This document shows, piece after piece, positions 44,537-52,619 of a stretch of 64,000 nt of DNA. The stretch is from Rhodomicrobium sp. (lineage in GTDB: Bacteria > Pseudomonadota > Alphaproteobacteria > Rhizobiales > HXMU1428-3). The stretch covers positions 124,001-188,000 of the forward strand of contig BQJK01000003.1 of assembly GCA_021604665.1 (NCBI GenBank). Direction: 5' to 3'. Under the pieces are notes generated by a model. It was given only the letters and a program-made list of their open reading frames with translations, was not told the DNA's origin and did no database searches. Both the position numbers and the translations under genes were made by a program. The first letter of the stretch is position 1. The number at the start of each line of letters is the position of its first letter.

Positions 44537-45762
44537 AGCTCTGAGGCTGGTTGGTGGGCTGCGTTCTCATCTCTTAGCACTTGGTTGCGAGCTTCGTCCT
44601 GCTGGGTGATTTGATTATCGAGGCGCTCTAACAGCTGCCTAGTTGGTAAGCCGAGGGCGATAAGATTCTGTTTCCGCTCGAAGGTGATAACAGCGCGGCG
44701 TGTGCCTTTACCGAATAAGCCATCAATCCGCCCGCGATAAAAACCCAGCTTTTTTAAATTGCTTTGCAAGCGGCGGAGATCGTGAATGCTGTTGAGGAGC
44801 TGCTCATTCTTGAAGCGATCTAACCCATCCATAAAGGCACGGGGTTGCACGGCCATATTGGTTTCGCGGCCATTTTTCAGTTTTTTGCGGCTGATGATTT
44901 TACCTGTGTAGCGGTTCTTCTTAATTTGATAACGCTCATAGCGTAGTGACCCTAAATTGATACCGATGACTTTAGGGCCATCTTTGGTCTCGAGGAAAAT
45001 GGGTGAGCCGGAAGAGCCTTTAAATGCATCGCAAGTGTGAGGCAGTAAAACAGCTTGGCGCAGCATACGGCGGCGCTGGGCATTGAGAAAATATTTGCGG
45101 TCCGATGGCGAGCGGATGGCGCAATCTTTCGAGAATAGCCGTTCTTCCATTTTTTTATCGCCGTGAAACCCAATCATAAACACTTGTTTTTTCTTCGCCG
45201 CTTTGCGGATCTCTGACATTGGTCTTTGACTGAATTTAAGGGTGCGGCCACGGCATACGGAATGGATCAGCTTGACAAAGGCCCAATCCTGGCCCTGAGC
45301 ATTGACCGAGCGTATGTTGTTGAAATTACCATAATAGATTGAGAGGGCCGGGCGGCGCGGGTCTACAAATTCCGGGTAGGAGATGCGGGATTTAAATTTG
45401 CTGCCTGTGCTGCTTCGTTTAAATTTTGGCAGGACGAATAAAGTGCGGCTCAAATCCAGGCGGCGACCAACGGTTGGGTTTTTAACAACGCAATGGGCAT
45501 TTGTTGCAATGACATTGGGCGCAACACAGAAGGCGGTGCAGCTCCAGCCGACCCGGCCATGCTGGCCGAGAATGCCGATACCGGCAGCGAGATCAACATA
45601 TCTCTCAGGTAGGCGGGTGCGCTCATCTTTACCAAGAACGGCTATCTTTGTTATCAGGCTTTGGGGGGCGAGCTTTATGGAGGGGGGTAGCGAGAGAGCG
45701 CTGGCGGCGGTATTGCTCCAGAAAAAAGCCAAAAAGAGTAAGCACTTTATTGCTTGTCTCAA
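44533..45762 (-). CDS. Secreted trypsin-like serine protease with peptidoglycan-binding domain
   Basis: 409 residues. A signal peptide (about 1-22) is followed by an S1-type protease domain with a complete triad: H90 (ATNAHCV), D159 (GQDWAFVKL) and S251 (GSSGSPIF). Cysteine pairs around 75-91 and 214-244 fit disulfides outside the cytoplasm. A PG_binding_1 domain follows (about 328-370: LQSNLKKLGFYRGRIDGLFGKGTRRAV, given as one register with the GxGT core). The last 30 residues are polar. It probably acts in the periplasm near the cell wall; substrate unknown. Confidence 0.88.
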   Translation of the reverse strand: MRQAIKCLLFLAFFWSNTAASALSLPPSIKLAPQSLITKIAVLGKDERTRLPERYVDLAAGIGILGQHGRVGWSCTAFCVAPNVIATNAHCVVKNPTVGRRLDLSRTLFVLPKFKRSSTGSKFKSRISYPEFVDPRRPALSIYYGNFNNIRSVNAQGQDWAFVKLIHSVCRGRTLKFSQRPMSEIRKAAKKKQVFMIGFHGDKKMEERLFSKDCAIRSPSDRKYFLNAQRRRMLRQAVLLPHTCDAFKGSSGSPIFLETKDGPKVIGINLGSLRYERYQIKKNRYTGKIISRKKLKNGRETNMAVQPRAFMDGLDRFKNEQLLNSIHDLRRLQSNLKKLGFYRGRIDGLFGKGTRRAVITFERKQNLIALGLPTRQLLERLDNQITQQDEARNQVLRDENAAHQPASEL

Positions 45763-45937
45763 ATTCCCGCTCCTTTAACCCCGTGAAAATCATAGTCAGG
45801 TTCTGCTGATGAAAGCTTGTGCGCAAATCATTAGCAGAGAGAGACTAGCATAATTTTAGGTTTGGATTATCGGCAAATAGCTGGTTTTTCCGCAGGAGAC
45901 TTGAGTTAATCCTGCAACGTCTCTTTTTCATTACACC

Positions 45938-46537
45938 TTATGGCGCAAGATAACCTGTGAGGAAATTATCTATGAGCTGGTCTATCATTTCAGGCGGGGT
46001 GACATTTTCTGCCATAAATAACTTGTCAGAGATGGCCAAAATAGTAATGCCGTGAACGCCGCTCCATAATGCCAGTGAAGCTCTGTGTATGCTTTGTTTT
46101 TTCTTTTTTGGATTTAACGCTTTTATCTCAGTTTCCACGAGCTGAAATAACGTGCCGATGCGCTCGCCGAGTTCGGGTATCAACTCACCGCCGCCCGCCA
46201 CATGATGCTCGAAAATCAGGCTCCAGAGGTGGGGGTTTTGGCTCGCAAAGTTAAAGTAAGCCTGTCCGAATCGGCGCAAGGTTTCTTTATGCTGTGTGGT
46301 TTGGCCTTCTGAGGAAACATCCTCGTAGAGCTTATCCAGAGTTCTGGCATTGACCTGCATGATGAGGTCATCAAGATTTTTAAAAACCAGATAAATCGTG
46401 CCGACCGTATAGCCGATGGCACCCGCAATTTTGCGGGCGCTTAAGCCAGTGAAGCCTTGTTCAGCTACAATGGTTTCTGCGGCATTTAGAGCCAGTTCCC
46501 TGATCTCTTCACGGCTATGGTCGCTACGTCTTGCCAT
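45938..46537 (-). CDS. TetR family transcription regulator
   Basis: 199 residues. The N-terminal TetR helix-turn-helix spans about 8-55 (GFTGLSARKIAGAIGYTVGTIYLVFKN in parts); the C-terminal ligand domain (about 80-199) resembles the TetR_C WHG type, with the LALWSGVHGITIL motif at about 159-171. The ligand and targets are unknown. It starts three bases after the leuC stop on the same strand, so it is probably translated from the leuC transcript. Confidence 0.9.
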   Translation of the reverse strand: MARRSDHSREEIRELALNAAETIVAEQGFTGLSARKIAGAIGYTVGTIYLVFKNLDDLIMQVNARTLDKLYEDVSSEGQTTQHKETLRRFGQAYFNFASQNPHLWSLIFEHHVAGGGELIPELGERIGTLFQLVETEIKALNPKKKKQSIHRASLALWSGVHGITILAISDKLFMAENVTPPEMIDQLIDNFLTGYLAP

Positions 46538-46540
46538 TAA

Positions 46541-47941
46541 TTATTTAACATCTCTGATATCTACAAATTGACCGGCGATGGCTGCAGCTGCAGCCATTTC
46601 GGGTGAGACGAGATGGGTGCGGCCCTGGCGACCCTGGCGGCCTTCAAAGTTGCGGTTGCTTGTGGAAGCGCAGCGCTCACCTGGGGAGAGCTTATCTGCA
46701 TTCATTGCAAGGCACATAGAGCATCCTGGTTCGCGCCATTCAAAGCCAGCCTTAACGAAGATTTTATCGAGGCCTTCAGCTTCTGCCTGTTCTTTAACAA
46801 GGCCAGAGCCAGGCACGATCATAGCGTTGATGTTTTCATTGACAGTTTGGCCATCAACCACTTTGGCAACTGCGCGCAGATCTTCAATGCGGCCATTGGT
46901 GCAGGAGCCGATAAAGACGCGGTCTAGTTTGATGTCTTTAATAGGTGTGCCTGCTTTAAGGCCCATATAGTCAAGGGCGCGTTGCATGGCGGCTTTTTTA
47001 GCGGCATCGGTTACGTCATCAGGGTTTGGCACTTTACCATCAATTGAAATGACATCTTCCGGGCTTGTGCCCCAGGTGACGATGGGGGGAAGTTTGGCTG
47101 CGTCGAGTTTTACTTCGCGGTCAAATACGGGATCCTCATCGGTGAATAATGTTTTCCAATAGGCAAGTGCCATTTCCCATGCTGCCCCTTTGGGGGCGCG
47201 TGGGCGGCCCATGATATAATCAAAGGTCGTTTGGTCTGGTGCGATGAGGCCAGCTCTTGCACCGCCTTCAATTGACATGTTGCAAACTGTCATGCGCCCT
47301 TCCATGGAAAGGGAGCGGATGGCACTGCCAGCATATTCCATCACATGGCCGGTGCCGCCGGCTGTGCCGATTTCACCGATGATAGCAAGGATGATGTCTT
47401 TTGCGGTTACGCCTTTCGGTGTTTCACCTTCGACAGTGATGCGCATGTTTTTGGCTTTGCTTTGAATGAGCGTTTGTGTGGCCAATACATGTTCAACTTC
47501 TGAGGTGCCGATACCATGAGCAAGCGCCCCGAAAGCACCATGGGTTGAGGTATGGCTGTCACCGCATACAATGGTCATGCCGGGGAGGGTGAAGCCTTGT
47601 TCTGGCCCGACAATATGGACGATGCCCTGGCGCTTATCTGCCATGTCGTAGAAATCGATATCGAAATCTTTGGCATTTTTCGCCAAGGTTTCCACTTGAA
47701 TTTTTGAGTCTGGATCAGAGATGCCTTCAGCGCGGCCTAAAGTCGGCACATTATGGTCTGGCACGGCCAATGTTTTTTCTGGGGCATGGACTGTGCGGCC
47801 AGCCATGCGCAAGCCTTCAAACGCTTGCGGGCTTGTGACCTCATGGACAAGGTGGCGGTCGATGTAGAGAAGTGAGTTATCTTCTTCACCTGTGTTGATG
47901 ACGTGATCATCCCAAATCTTGTCATAGAGGGTTTTGCCCAT
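46541..47941 (-). CDS. leuC: 3-isopropylmalate dehydratase large subunit
   Basis: 466 residues of the aconitase superfamily. With LeuD (not in this window) it isomerises 2- to 3-isopropylmalate in leucine synthesis. The three 4Fe-4S cysteines are in the motifs VCGDSHT (first), GSCTNGR and CSMCLAMN. The start [14 protein letters not shown] is the family N-terminus, with AAGGGAG eight bases upstream. It lies downstream of rplS and an acetyltransferase on the same strand; rplS-leuC linkage is common in Alphaproteobacteria, leuC-tetR is not one I recognise. Confidence 0.97.
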   Translation of the reverse strand: MGKTLYDKIWDDHVINTGEEDNSLLYIDRHLVHEVTSPQAFEGLRMAGRTVHAPEKTLAVPDHNVPTLGRAEGISDPDSKIQVETLAKNAKDFDIDFYDMADKRQGIVHIVGPEQGFTLPGMTIVCGDSHTSTHGAFGALAHGIGTSEVEHVLATQTLIQSKAKNMRITVEGETPKGVTAKDIILAIIGEIGTAGGTGHVMEYAGSAIRSLSMEGRMTVCNMSIEGGARAGLIAPDQTTFDYIMGRPRAPKGAAWEMALAYWKTLFTDEDPVFDREVKLDAAKLPPIVTWGTSPEDVISIDGKVPNPDDVTDAAKKAAMQRALDYMGLKAGTPIKDIKLDRVFIGSCTNGRIEDLRAVAKVVDGQTVNENINAMIVPGSGLVKEQAEAEGLDKIFVKAGFEWREPGCSMCLAMNADKLSPGERCASTSNRNFEGRQGRQGRTHLVSPEMAAAAAIAGQFVDIRDVK

Positions 47942-47985
47942 GGCCAGTCTCCCTTAAAATTAGTGGTCGATTAAAATTTAATGTC

Positions 47986-48528
47986 TCAAGTTTTTATAGC
48001 GGTCATGATCAATGTTGGTACATCGTCATGAGGGTCGTCACTGCAGCTGCCCGGACCTTCAATAGAAAAGCCAAATCGGCTGTAAAATTCAATTGCACCT
48101 TTGTTGTGTGGCTCAACTGTGAGAGAGAGCCTGGTGCCTGGCACCAGTGGTGCCAGAAGATGCGATAAAAGACCAGCACCTAGCCCTTCATTTTGGGCTG
48201 ATGGATGGACATACATGCGGCCGACCACTGCCTCTATCGGGGGTTTTGCCCCTGTCTTTGGCTTTGTGTCCTGTTGTCTTGTTTCTTTTATGGTCAGGCT
48301 AGCTGTTGCAACCAGTTCATTATTTCTCTCGGCCACCAGAAAGGTCATATTATCACGCGCGATGTCGAATTTAAGGCGCTCATCACTATGCCAGAGGGTT
48401 GATAATTCACGGACTTTATCTTTGCCAATCGCCGGGGCATATGTTTCGAACCAAGTCTGACGCAGCAGGGTTTGGATGTTTTTAATATCTGCTAGTTGCG
48501 CCGGGCGGATTTGAATTGTTTTTGACAT
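47986..48528 (-). CDS. GNAT family N-acetyltransferase
   Basis: 180 residues with a typical GNAT core: N-terminal IRPAQLADIKNIQTLLRQTW, VGRMYVHPSAQNEGLGAGLLSHL (acetyl-CoA loop QNEGLG, about 114-119) and the C-terminal NKGAIEFYSRFGF. Substrate unknown. ATG 48528 has GGGAG a few bases upstream; an in-frame TTG four codons earlier is less likely. It precedes leuC by 44 bases. A perfect CRP-type palindrome lies 168 bases upstream of its start. Confidence 0.87.
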   Translation of the reverse strand: MSKTIQIRPAQLADIKNIQTLLRQTWFETYAPAIGKDKVRELSTLWHSDERLKFDIARDNMTFLVAERNNELVATASLTIKETRQQDTKPKTGAKPPIEAVVGRMYVHPSAQNEGLGAGLLSHLLAPLVPGTRLSLTVEPHNKGAIEFYSRFGFSIEGPGSCSDDPHDDVPTLIMTAIKT

Positions 48529-48640
48529 GTCAGCTCCCAAGGTTACGAGGTTAGCCCGATGGGGTGCTGGTCCTCTGATCTCGGTAGTAAGAGAGTCTCT
48601 TATCGCGCTTGGTTGTAGTGCCTTTAATTCTGGTGAAACG

Positions 48641-48682
48641 TAAGGCGGGCACAGCTCTTTTTAAAGAGTGTGCCCGGCCTTA
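48641..48682. repeat. Long hairpin downstream of rplS
   Basis: TAAGGCGGGCACAGCTCTTT pairs with most of the following segment ending at 48682 (GGGCACA/TGTGCCC and CTCTTT/AAAGAG stems). There is no T tract on the rplS strand, so it is either a poor terminator or a leader hairpin of the acetyltransferase-leuC transcript. Confidence 0.6.
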
Positions 48683-48695
48683 TGATCTTATCGAA

Positions 48696-48711
48696 TGTGA
48701 GCCAAGTCACA
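48696..48711. promoter_or_regulatory. Perfect CRP-type site between rplS and acetyltransferase gene
   Basis: TGTGAGCCAAGTCACA is a perfect TGTGA-N6-TCACA palindrome in noncoding DNA. If functional it would act on the minus-strand acetyltransferase-leuC-tetR unit. I see no -10 hexamer at the class II spacing here. Confidence 0.55.
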
Positions 48712-48775
48712 GATGAGCTAATTTACAGGCCTGATGCCCATAAACCTTAGGCGGTGACCACAGCTCAAACAGATG

Positions 48776-49483
48776 TTAGTCTTTCTTTGCGCCATCTTCA
48801 GCCGGTGCTTCATCACCCTCTGGGGTGGCATCGTCTTCGATTTCAGGCACTTCTTCGACTGTGCTGGCTGCCATAGCTTCTTGTGCTTTGGTTACCCAAT
48901 CATCTTTCTCGATTTTACCGCTCAAGCCAAGTGCTTCATCTAGTGTGATGATCTCATCATCAGTTAGATTAGCGATTTGCTCGAGTTTGATAACACCGAG
49001 TTTGTTAATTTGTGTTTGGATAGTGCTGTTTAGGCCTTCAATCTGTGTCAGATCATCAGCATCGCCAGCTGGGCGTTCAAAGCCTTGGAATTTGGCTTTC
49101 TTTTTCTTGCGCAGGGTGCCTTTGGCATCAACACGCTCAGCGATACGAGCGGCTTTACCGCGCAATCCGCGCAGATAGTAAAGCTTAGCGCGGCGTACTT
49201 TACCGCGGCGTACCACATCAATAGAATCGATCAATGGGGAATATACAGGGAATATCCGCTCGACCCCTTCACCATAAGAAATTTTACGTACGGTAAAGTT
49301 TTCATGCAGGCCCTTGCCAGAGCGACCAATGCAGACGCCCTCATAAGCCTGAACGCGGGAGCGCTCACCTTCAACCACTTTCACATTAACGCGAACTGTA
49401 TCGCCTGGTGCAAACTCAGGAACTTCGCGTTTTTTGCTGAGCTCTTCTTGTTGTTCTCTTTCGAGTTGTTCAATAATGTTCAT
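48776..49483 (-). CDS. rplS: 50S ribosomal protein L19 with C-terminal extension
   Basis: 235 residues, about twice the usual 115-130. Residues 1-125 are a complete L19 ([26 protein letters not shown] in register, and [13 protein letters not shown]). After a basic linker, residues about 143-197 form a helix-hairpin-helix-like module ([26 protein letters not shown], then [11 protein letters not shown]) like those appended to L21 and NuoE in Alphaproteobacteria; residues 205-235 are an acidic tail. L19 sits at the 30S-50S interface. GAGG eight bases before the ATG supports the start. Confidence 0.93.
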   Translation of the reverse strand: MNIIEQLEREQQEELSKKREVPEFAPGDTVRVNVKVVEGERSRVQAYEGVCIGRSGKGLHENFTVRKISYGEGVERIFPVYSPLIDSIDVVRRGKVRRAKLYYLRGLRGKAARIAERVDAKGTLRKKKKAKFQGFERPAGDADDLTQIEGLNSTIQTQINKLGVIKLEQIANLTDDEIITLDEALGLSGKIEKDDWVTKAQEAMAASTVEEVPEIEDDATPEGDEAPAEDGAKKD

Positions 49484-49822
49484 TGAGGCAACCTCATGTC
49501 ATCATCACAGAGGAGCGGTGCGCTGCCTAACCCAGTTTGTATATTTGAGTGCATCTGAAAGTTCACATGCACTTACCAATACAAGTAGACCGTTGCGCAT
49601 AATCCAAGGATTATGGCCCGGCCCGGGCGGGGCACAGCTCTTGCGGCCCAAATTTTTTGAAATTTTCTGTGGTCAGCAGGGTGTTTAAACACCGTCTATC
49701 CGCTTGTACCACTTTCAAGTCGCCAGCTTATACCCGATGACATAGCTGTTGTACAGAGAAATATGTGCAAAACAGCGTTAAATATAGCTTACGGCTCTGT
49801 AGAGGGCCTTGTTTCTAGCCTG
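49484..49822. other. Intergenic region upstream of rplS
   Basis: 339 bases without a supported gene. It contains a dyad CATAATCC-AA-GGATTATG at 49598-49615 followed by the GC-rich GCCCGGCCCGGGC. Either could belong to the rplS leader or to the terminator of the gene at 49823; I cannot assign them. Confidence 0.45.
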
Positions 49823-50044
49823 TCAGAGGGCCTTCAGTTCTTCATCGCTTAAGTCTCTGGCCTCTGAAGGGATCATAACCGGGATGCCATTATGAATAGG
49901 GTAGGCAAGTTTTGCGGTTTTTGAAATAAGCTCATTGCTGTCATTATTATAAATCAATGGCGCTTTGGTAAGGGGACAGACCAGGAGAGCGAGTAGTTTT
50001 TCATCTATGGTGCTGCCGGGTTGTTTGGGGTCTGCTTTGGTCAT
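49823..50044 (-). CDS. Trm112/UPF0434 family protein
   Basis: 73 residues. The core [14 protein letters not shown] and [20 protein letters not shown] is diagnostic of the YcaR/Trm112-like family. Only one cysteine of the usual zinc site (in VCPLTK) remains, as in many bacterial members. Function in bacteria is not settled; eukaryotic Trm112 activates methyltransferases. It follows the LON-domain gene by 83 bases on the same strand. Confidence 0.88.
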   Translation of the reverse strand: MTKADPKQPGSTIDEKLLALLVCPLTKAPLIYNNDSNELISKTAKLAYPIHNGIPVMIPSEARDLSDEELKAL

Positions 50045-50127
50045 GGCGTTTTTATCTCATCTCTCAATAATTTCACGCCAGTGTGAGCTGGTGCGGTGGG
50101 CGTCTCTATATGGCTGGCAGGAGAGGT

Positions 50128-50814
50128 TTATTGTAGACTGCTGCCTGAGCCATCATCACCAGAGGCAATGTCCATTTCCGCAAGTGCGATTAGCACTTCT
50201 GAGCGGTTTTTAAGGTCTATAGTCTCTAATAAGGCCTGTTTTTCCTCTGGGCCATAAGGGCTGATGATCGAAAGGGTGTTGACTAGAAATTCGTTTGACG
50301 ATTGGTGGATCGAGTCCCAATCAGCGTCCAGCTCATGCAGGTTCAGATAAGTGCGTAGCACGTTCAGCAATGTGTCTCTGTTGACTTTGCCTTCACCGAA
50401 GCCGGGCAATAAGTCATCTTCATATTTATTATAGCTGACCTTGTAGCTGCGATAGGCTTTCTCTGTCTCAACTTCTTCGGTTAAATCAAAGCGGCAAACC
50501 CCTGTGAGGGTGATTAGCACGCGGCCATCATCGACTTCCTGATATTCAGTGACGCGGCCAGCACAGCCTGTTTTGCGCAGCGGTATGATTTCTTTGCCTG
50601 TCAGCTCAGTATTTGCACCTGCTGCTGGTTGGATCATACCGATGAGCCGCTCGCCGGCGAGGATGTCATCGGTCATCTGCAAGTAGCGCGGCTCGAAGAT
50701 ATTCAAGGGCAGGTTGCTGCGGGGCAAGAGTATGACCCCTTTTAACGGAAACAGGGGGAGAGTTTCCGGTAAGTCTTTTATCAGGCGGTATTTATGCACG
50801 ATGCTACTTGTCAT
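50128..50814 (-). CDS. LON substrate-binding domain protein
   Basis: 228 residues corresponding to the N-terminal substrate-binding (PUA-like) domain of Lon protease without the ATPase and peptidase parts. LPLFPLKGVILLPRSNLPLNIFEPRYLQM (in the usual register, about 19-47) and the GCAGRV and ITLTGVCRF motifs are typical. Its role is unknown; alphaproteobacterial members commonly sit next to a thioredoxin/CnoX gene and a Trm112-like gene, as here. Confidence 0.9.
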   Translation of the reverse strand: MTSSIVHKYRLIKDLPETLPLFPLKGVILLPRSNLPLNIFEPRYLQMTDDILAGERLIGMIQPAAGANTELTGKEIIPLRKTGCAGRVTEYQEVDDGRVLITLTGVCRFDLTEEVETEKAYRSYKVSYNKYEDDLLPGFGEGKVNRDTLLNVLRTYLNLHELDADWDSIHQSSNEFLVNTLSIISPYGPEEKQALLETIDLKNRSEVLIALAEMDIASGDDGSGSSLQ

Positions 50815-51030
50815 AACGTTTTTTTGCTTTGCCTTCCGCTGGGCGATTGATTTTGGCTGCGCTCATCTGATTATTGCCTAATGACTGATGGTAACATCCT
50901 TTAAGGCGCTGCTTATCAGAGCTTAACTCTATAATGCAGCCATTCTCTGGCAGGAGGCGTTATTAATTTGACCTTCTTTAAGTGCGGCTCGCCCTGCTTG
51001 AATATGGGACCGAGATTGCAGGTTTTTACC

Positions 51031-51936
51031 TCACGCGAATAAGAGCGAGGCGAGATTGCGGCGGCCTGAAATAGTGGCTGGCTCTTTCGGGCCCCAGGCT
51101 TCAAAAAATTCCAATAGCTGTGCCCGTGCGGCGCCGTCATTCCATTCAAGATCTTTACGAAGTATGGTCATTAAGGCGCTAACGGCTTCTTCTTTATTGT
51201 TATGGGCGCTTTCAGCGATGGCTAGCTCATAGAGGATGTTATAATTTTCTGGCTCAGCATCTCTTTTGGCTCTTAGCTCATCTAGCGGGCCGGTATCGCC
51301 GGCTTTCTCGGCTAATTCCAGCGCTTTGATGGCGCTTTCAATGGCTGAATGGTTTTTTAGCTCATCAGTCATGCTTTCAATGGTCATTTTGGCGGTCTCT
51401 AGCTCACCAATTTCAATATAGCATTTAATGAGACCGCCTATGGCCTCTGCGTTTTCCGGGTCTTGCTGCAGAACTGAGGCATAAATTTCAGCTGCGGCTT
51501 CTGCTTCACCGGCGCGTAATTTTTCGTCGGCGCTCTCCAGAGCTTCGTTGAGGGCATTGGAATCGCCGGTGAGGGCTTTGATGAAGGCTTTCAATTCATT
51601 TGGCGGCATGACACCGGCGAAGGCATCCACCGGCTGGCCGTTTTTCATGGCGAAAACTGTTGGTACGGTTTGTACCTGGAACTGGGCTGCGAGCTGGGAA
51701 TTTTCCTGAAGATTGATTTTAACCAGCTTAACAGCGCCGCCTGCCTCTTTCACGGCGTTTTCAAGAGCGGGGGTGAGCTGAGCGCAGGGGGCTGAGTTAG
51801 GCGCCCAGAAATCGATGATCACCGGGCACTCTTTTGAGGCGTTGATAACATCTTCCATAAAGGTGGCGGTGGTTGTGTCCTTGATGAGAGGTGCGGCGCC
51901 ATTGGCATTTGCGCTGGTGGGTATTTGTTCGCTCAC
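51031..51936 (-). CDS. CnoX/YbbN-like thioredoxin-TPR co-chaperone, SxxC site
   Basis: 301 residues. An N-terminal thioredoxin domain (about 20-125) is followed by TPR-like helices (about 130-290), the architecture of CnoX/YbbN, a holdase that hands proteins to GroEL or DnaK. The active site reads WAPNSAPC: the first cysteine of CxxC is serine (S48) and only C51 remains, so classical disulfide exchange is not expected. E. coli CnoX likewise lacks a CxxC. The start codon is GTG. Confidence 0.9.
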   Translation of the reverse strand: MSEQIPTSANANGAAPLIKDTTTATFMEDVINASKECPVIIDFWAPNSAPCAQLTPALENAVKEAGGAVKLVKINLQENSQLAAQFQVQTVPTVFAMKNGQPVDAFAGVMPPNELKAFIKALTGDSNALNEALESADEKLRAGEAEAAAEIYASVLQQDPENAEAIGGLIKCYIEIGELETAKMTIESMTDELKNHSAIESAIKALELAEKAGDTGPLDELRAKRDAEPENYNILYELAIAESAHNNKEEAVSALMTILRKDLEWNDGAARAQLLEFFEAWGPKEPATISGRRNLASLLFA

Positions 51937-52013
51937 GTTTTGCTCTATCCTGCTGTTTGTTTATCTGGCCTGTGTGGCGGCCTTGCAAATGATGAATTTG
52001 CGTCGCGCACGAT

Positions 52014-52337
52014 GCCAAGTTTGTGTCCGGTCAGTTTTACCGGCGTTATATAGCATATTTGATGTTATATTAAGAGTGGTCTTTGGGGCTTTATGTTTCA
52101 AGTGAAGGTGGTGCTTTAAAATTTTTGTTGTTGGCTTTATTTGTTAATTAGCGCTGGACAATGGGGTTTTAATGGATTAGAGATGCCCCTCATCAATTTT
52201 CAAGAGATTTGATTGGGTTGTTTCTTTTGACCTTTTGAGGCGATTTCGCCATTTAATGGTCGGTTGTTACAACTTTGTTTTAAGGGGCTTGCTTTTTAGA
52301 GGCGTAGCTTTATAAATCTTGAAATAAGACGAAATAA
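52014..52337. other. Intergenic region upstream of tRNA-Gly
   Basis: No supported gene or hairpin with a T tract. It should contain the promoters of the thioredoxin gene (minus) and the tRNA (plus). Confidence 0.45.
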
Positions 52338-52412
52338 GCGGGCGTAGCTCAGGGGTAGAGCACAACCTTGCCAAGGTTGGGGTCGTGAGTTCGAATCTCA
52401 TCGCCCGCTCCA
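52338..52412 (+). tRNA. tRNA-Gly (anticodon GCC)
   Basis: A full cloverleaf: acceptor GCGGGCG (52338-52344) with CGCCCGC (52402-52408), D arm GTAGCTCAGGGGTAGAGCAC, anticodon stem CAACC/GGTTG with loop TTGCCAA and anticodon GCC at 52370-52372, and T arm with GTTCGAATC. CCA is encoded (52410-52412). Its 3' end also forms a 10-bp hairpin with the following bases. Confidence 0.98.
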
Positions 52413-52431
52413 GTTTTCTTGAAACTGGAGC
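52407..52431 (+). repeat. Hairpin overlapping the tRNA 3' end
   Basis: GCTCCAGTTT (52407-52416) and AAACTGGAGC (52422-52431) are perfect reverse complements with a five-base loop. No T tract follows. The structure would compete with the acceptor stem and CCA end, so it may take part in 3' processing or termination of the precursor. Confidence 0.6.
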
Positions 52432-52619
52432 GCATTTCGCAAAAATTTATCTCCCTTCCCTTGCTATATATAAGATATCAGAAGCGATCCTGTTTGTTAG
52501 GTTCGTTATTGCTGTATTTGGGTGCCATTTCTCTGTTTCTGGTGGCGGTTCCCCTCGCCAAAGTCGCTATTATCTTATAAACTCTGCGCTTCAATCAGGT
52601 TTAATTAACTGGGGGCGTT

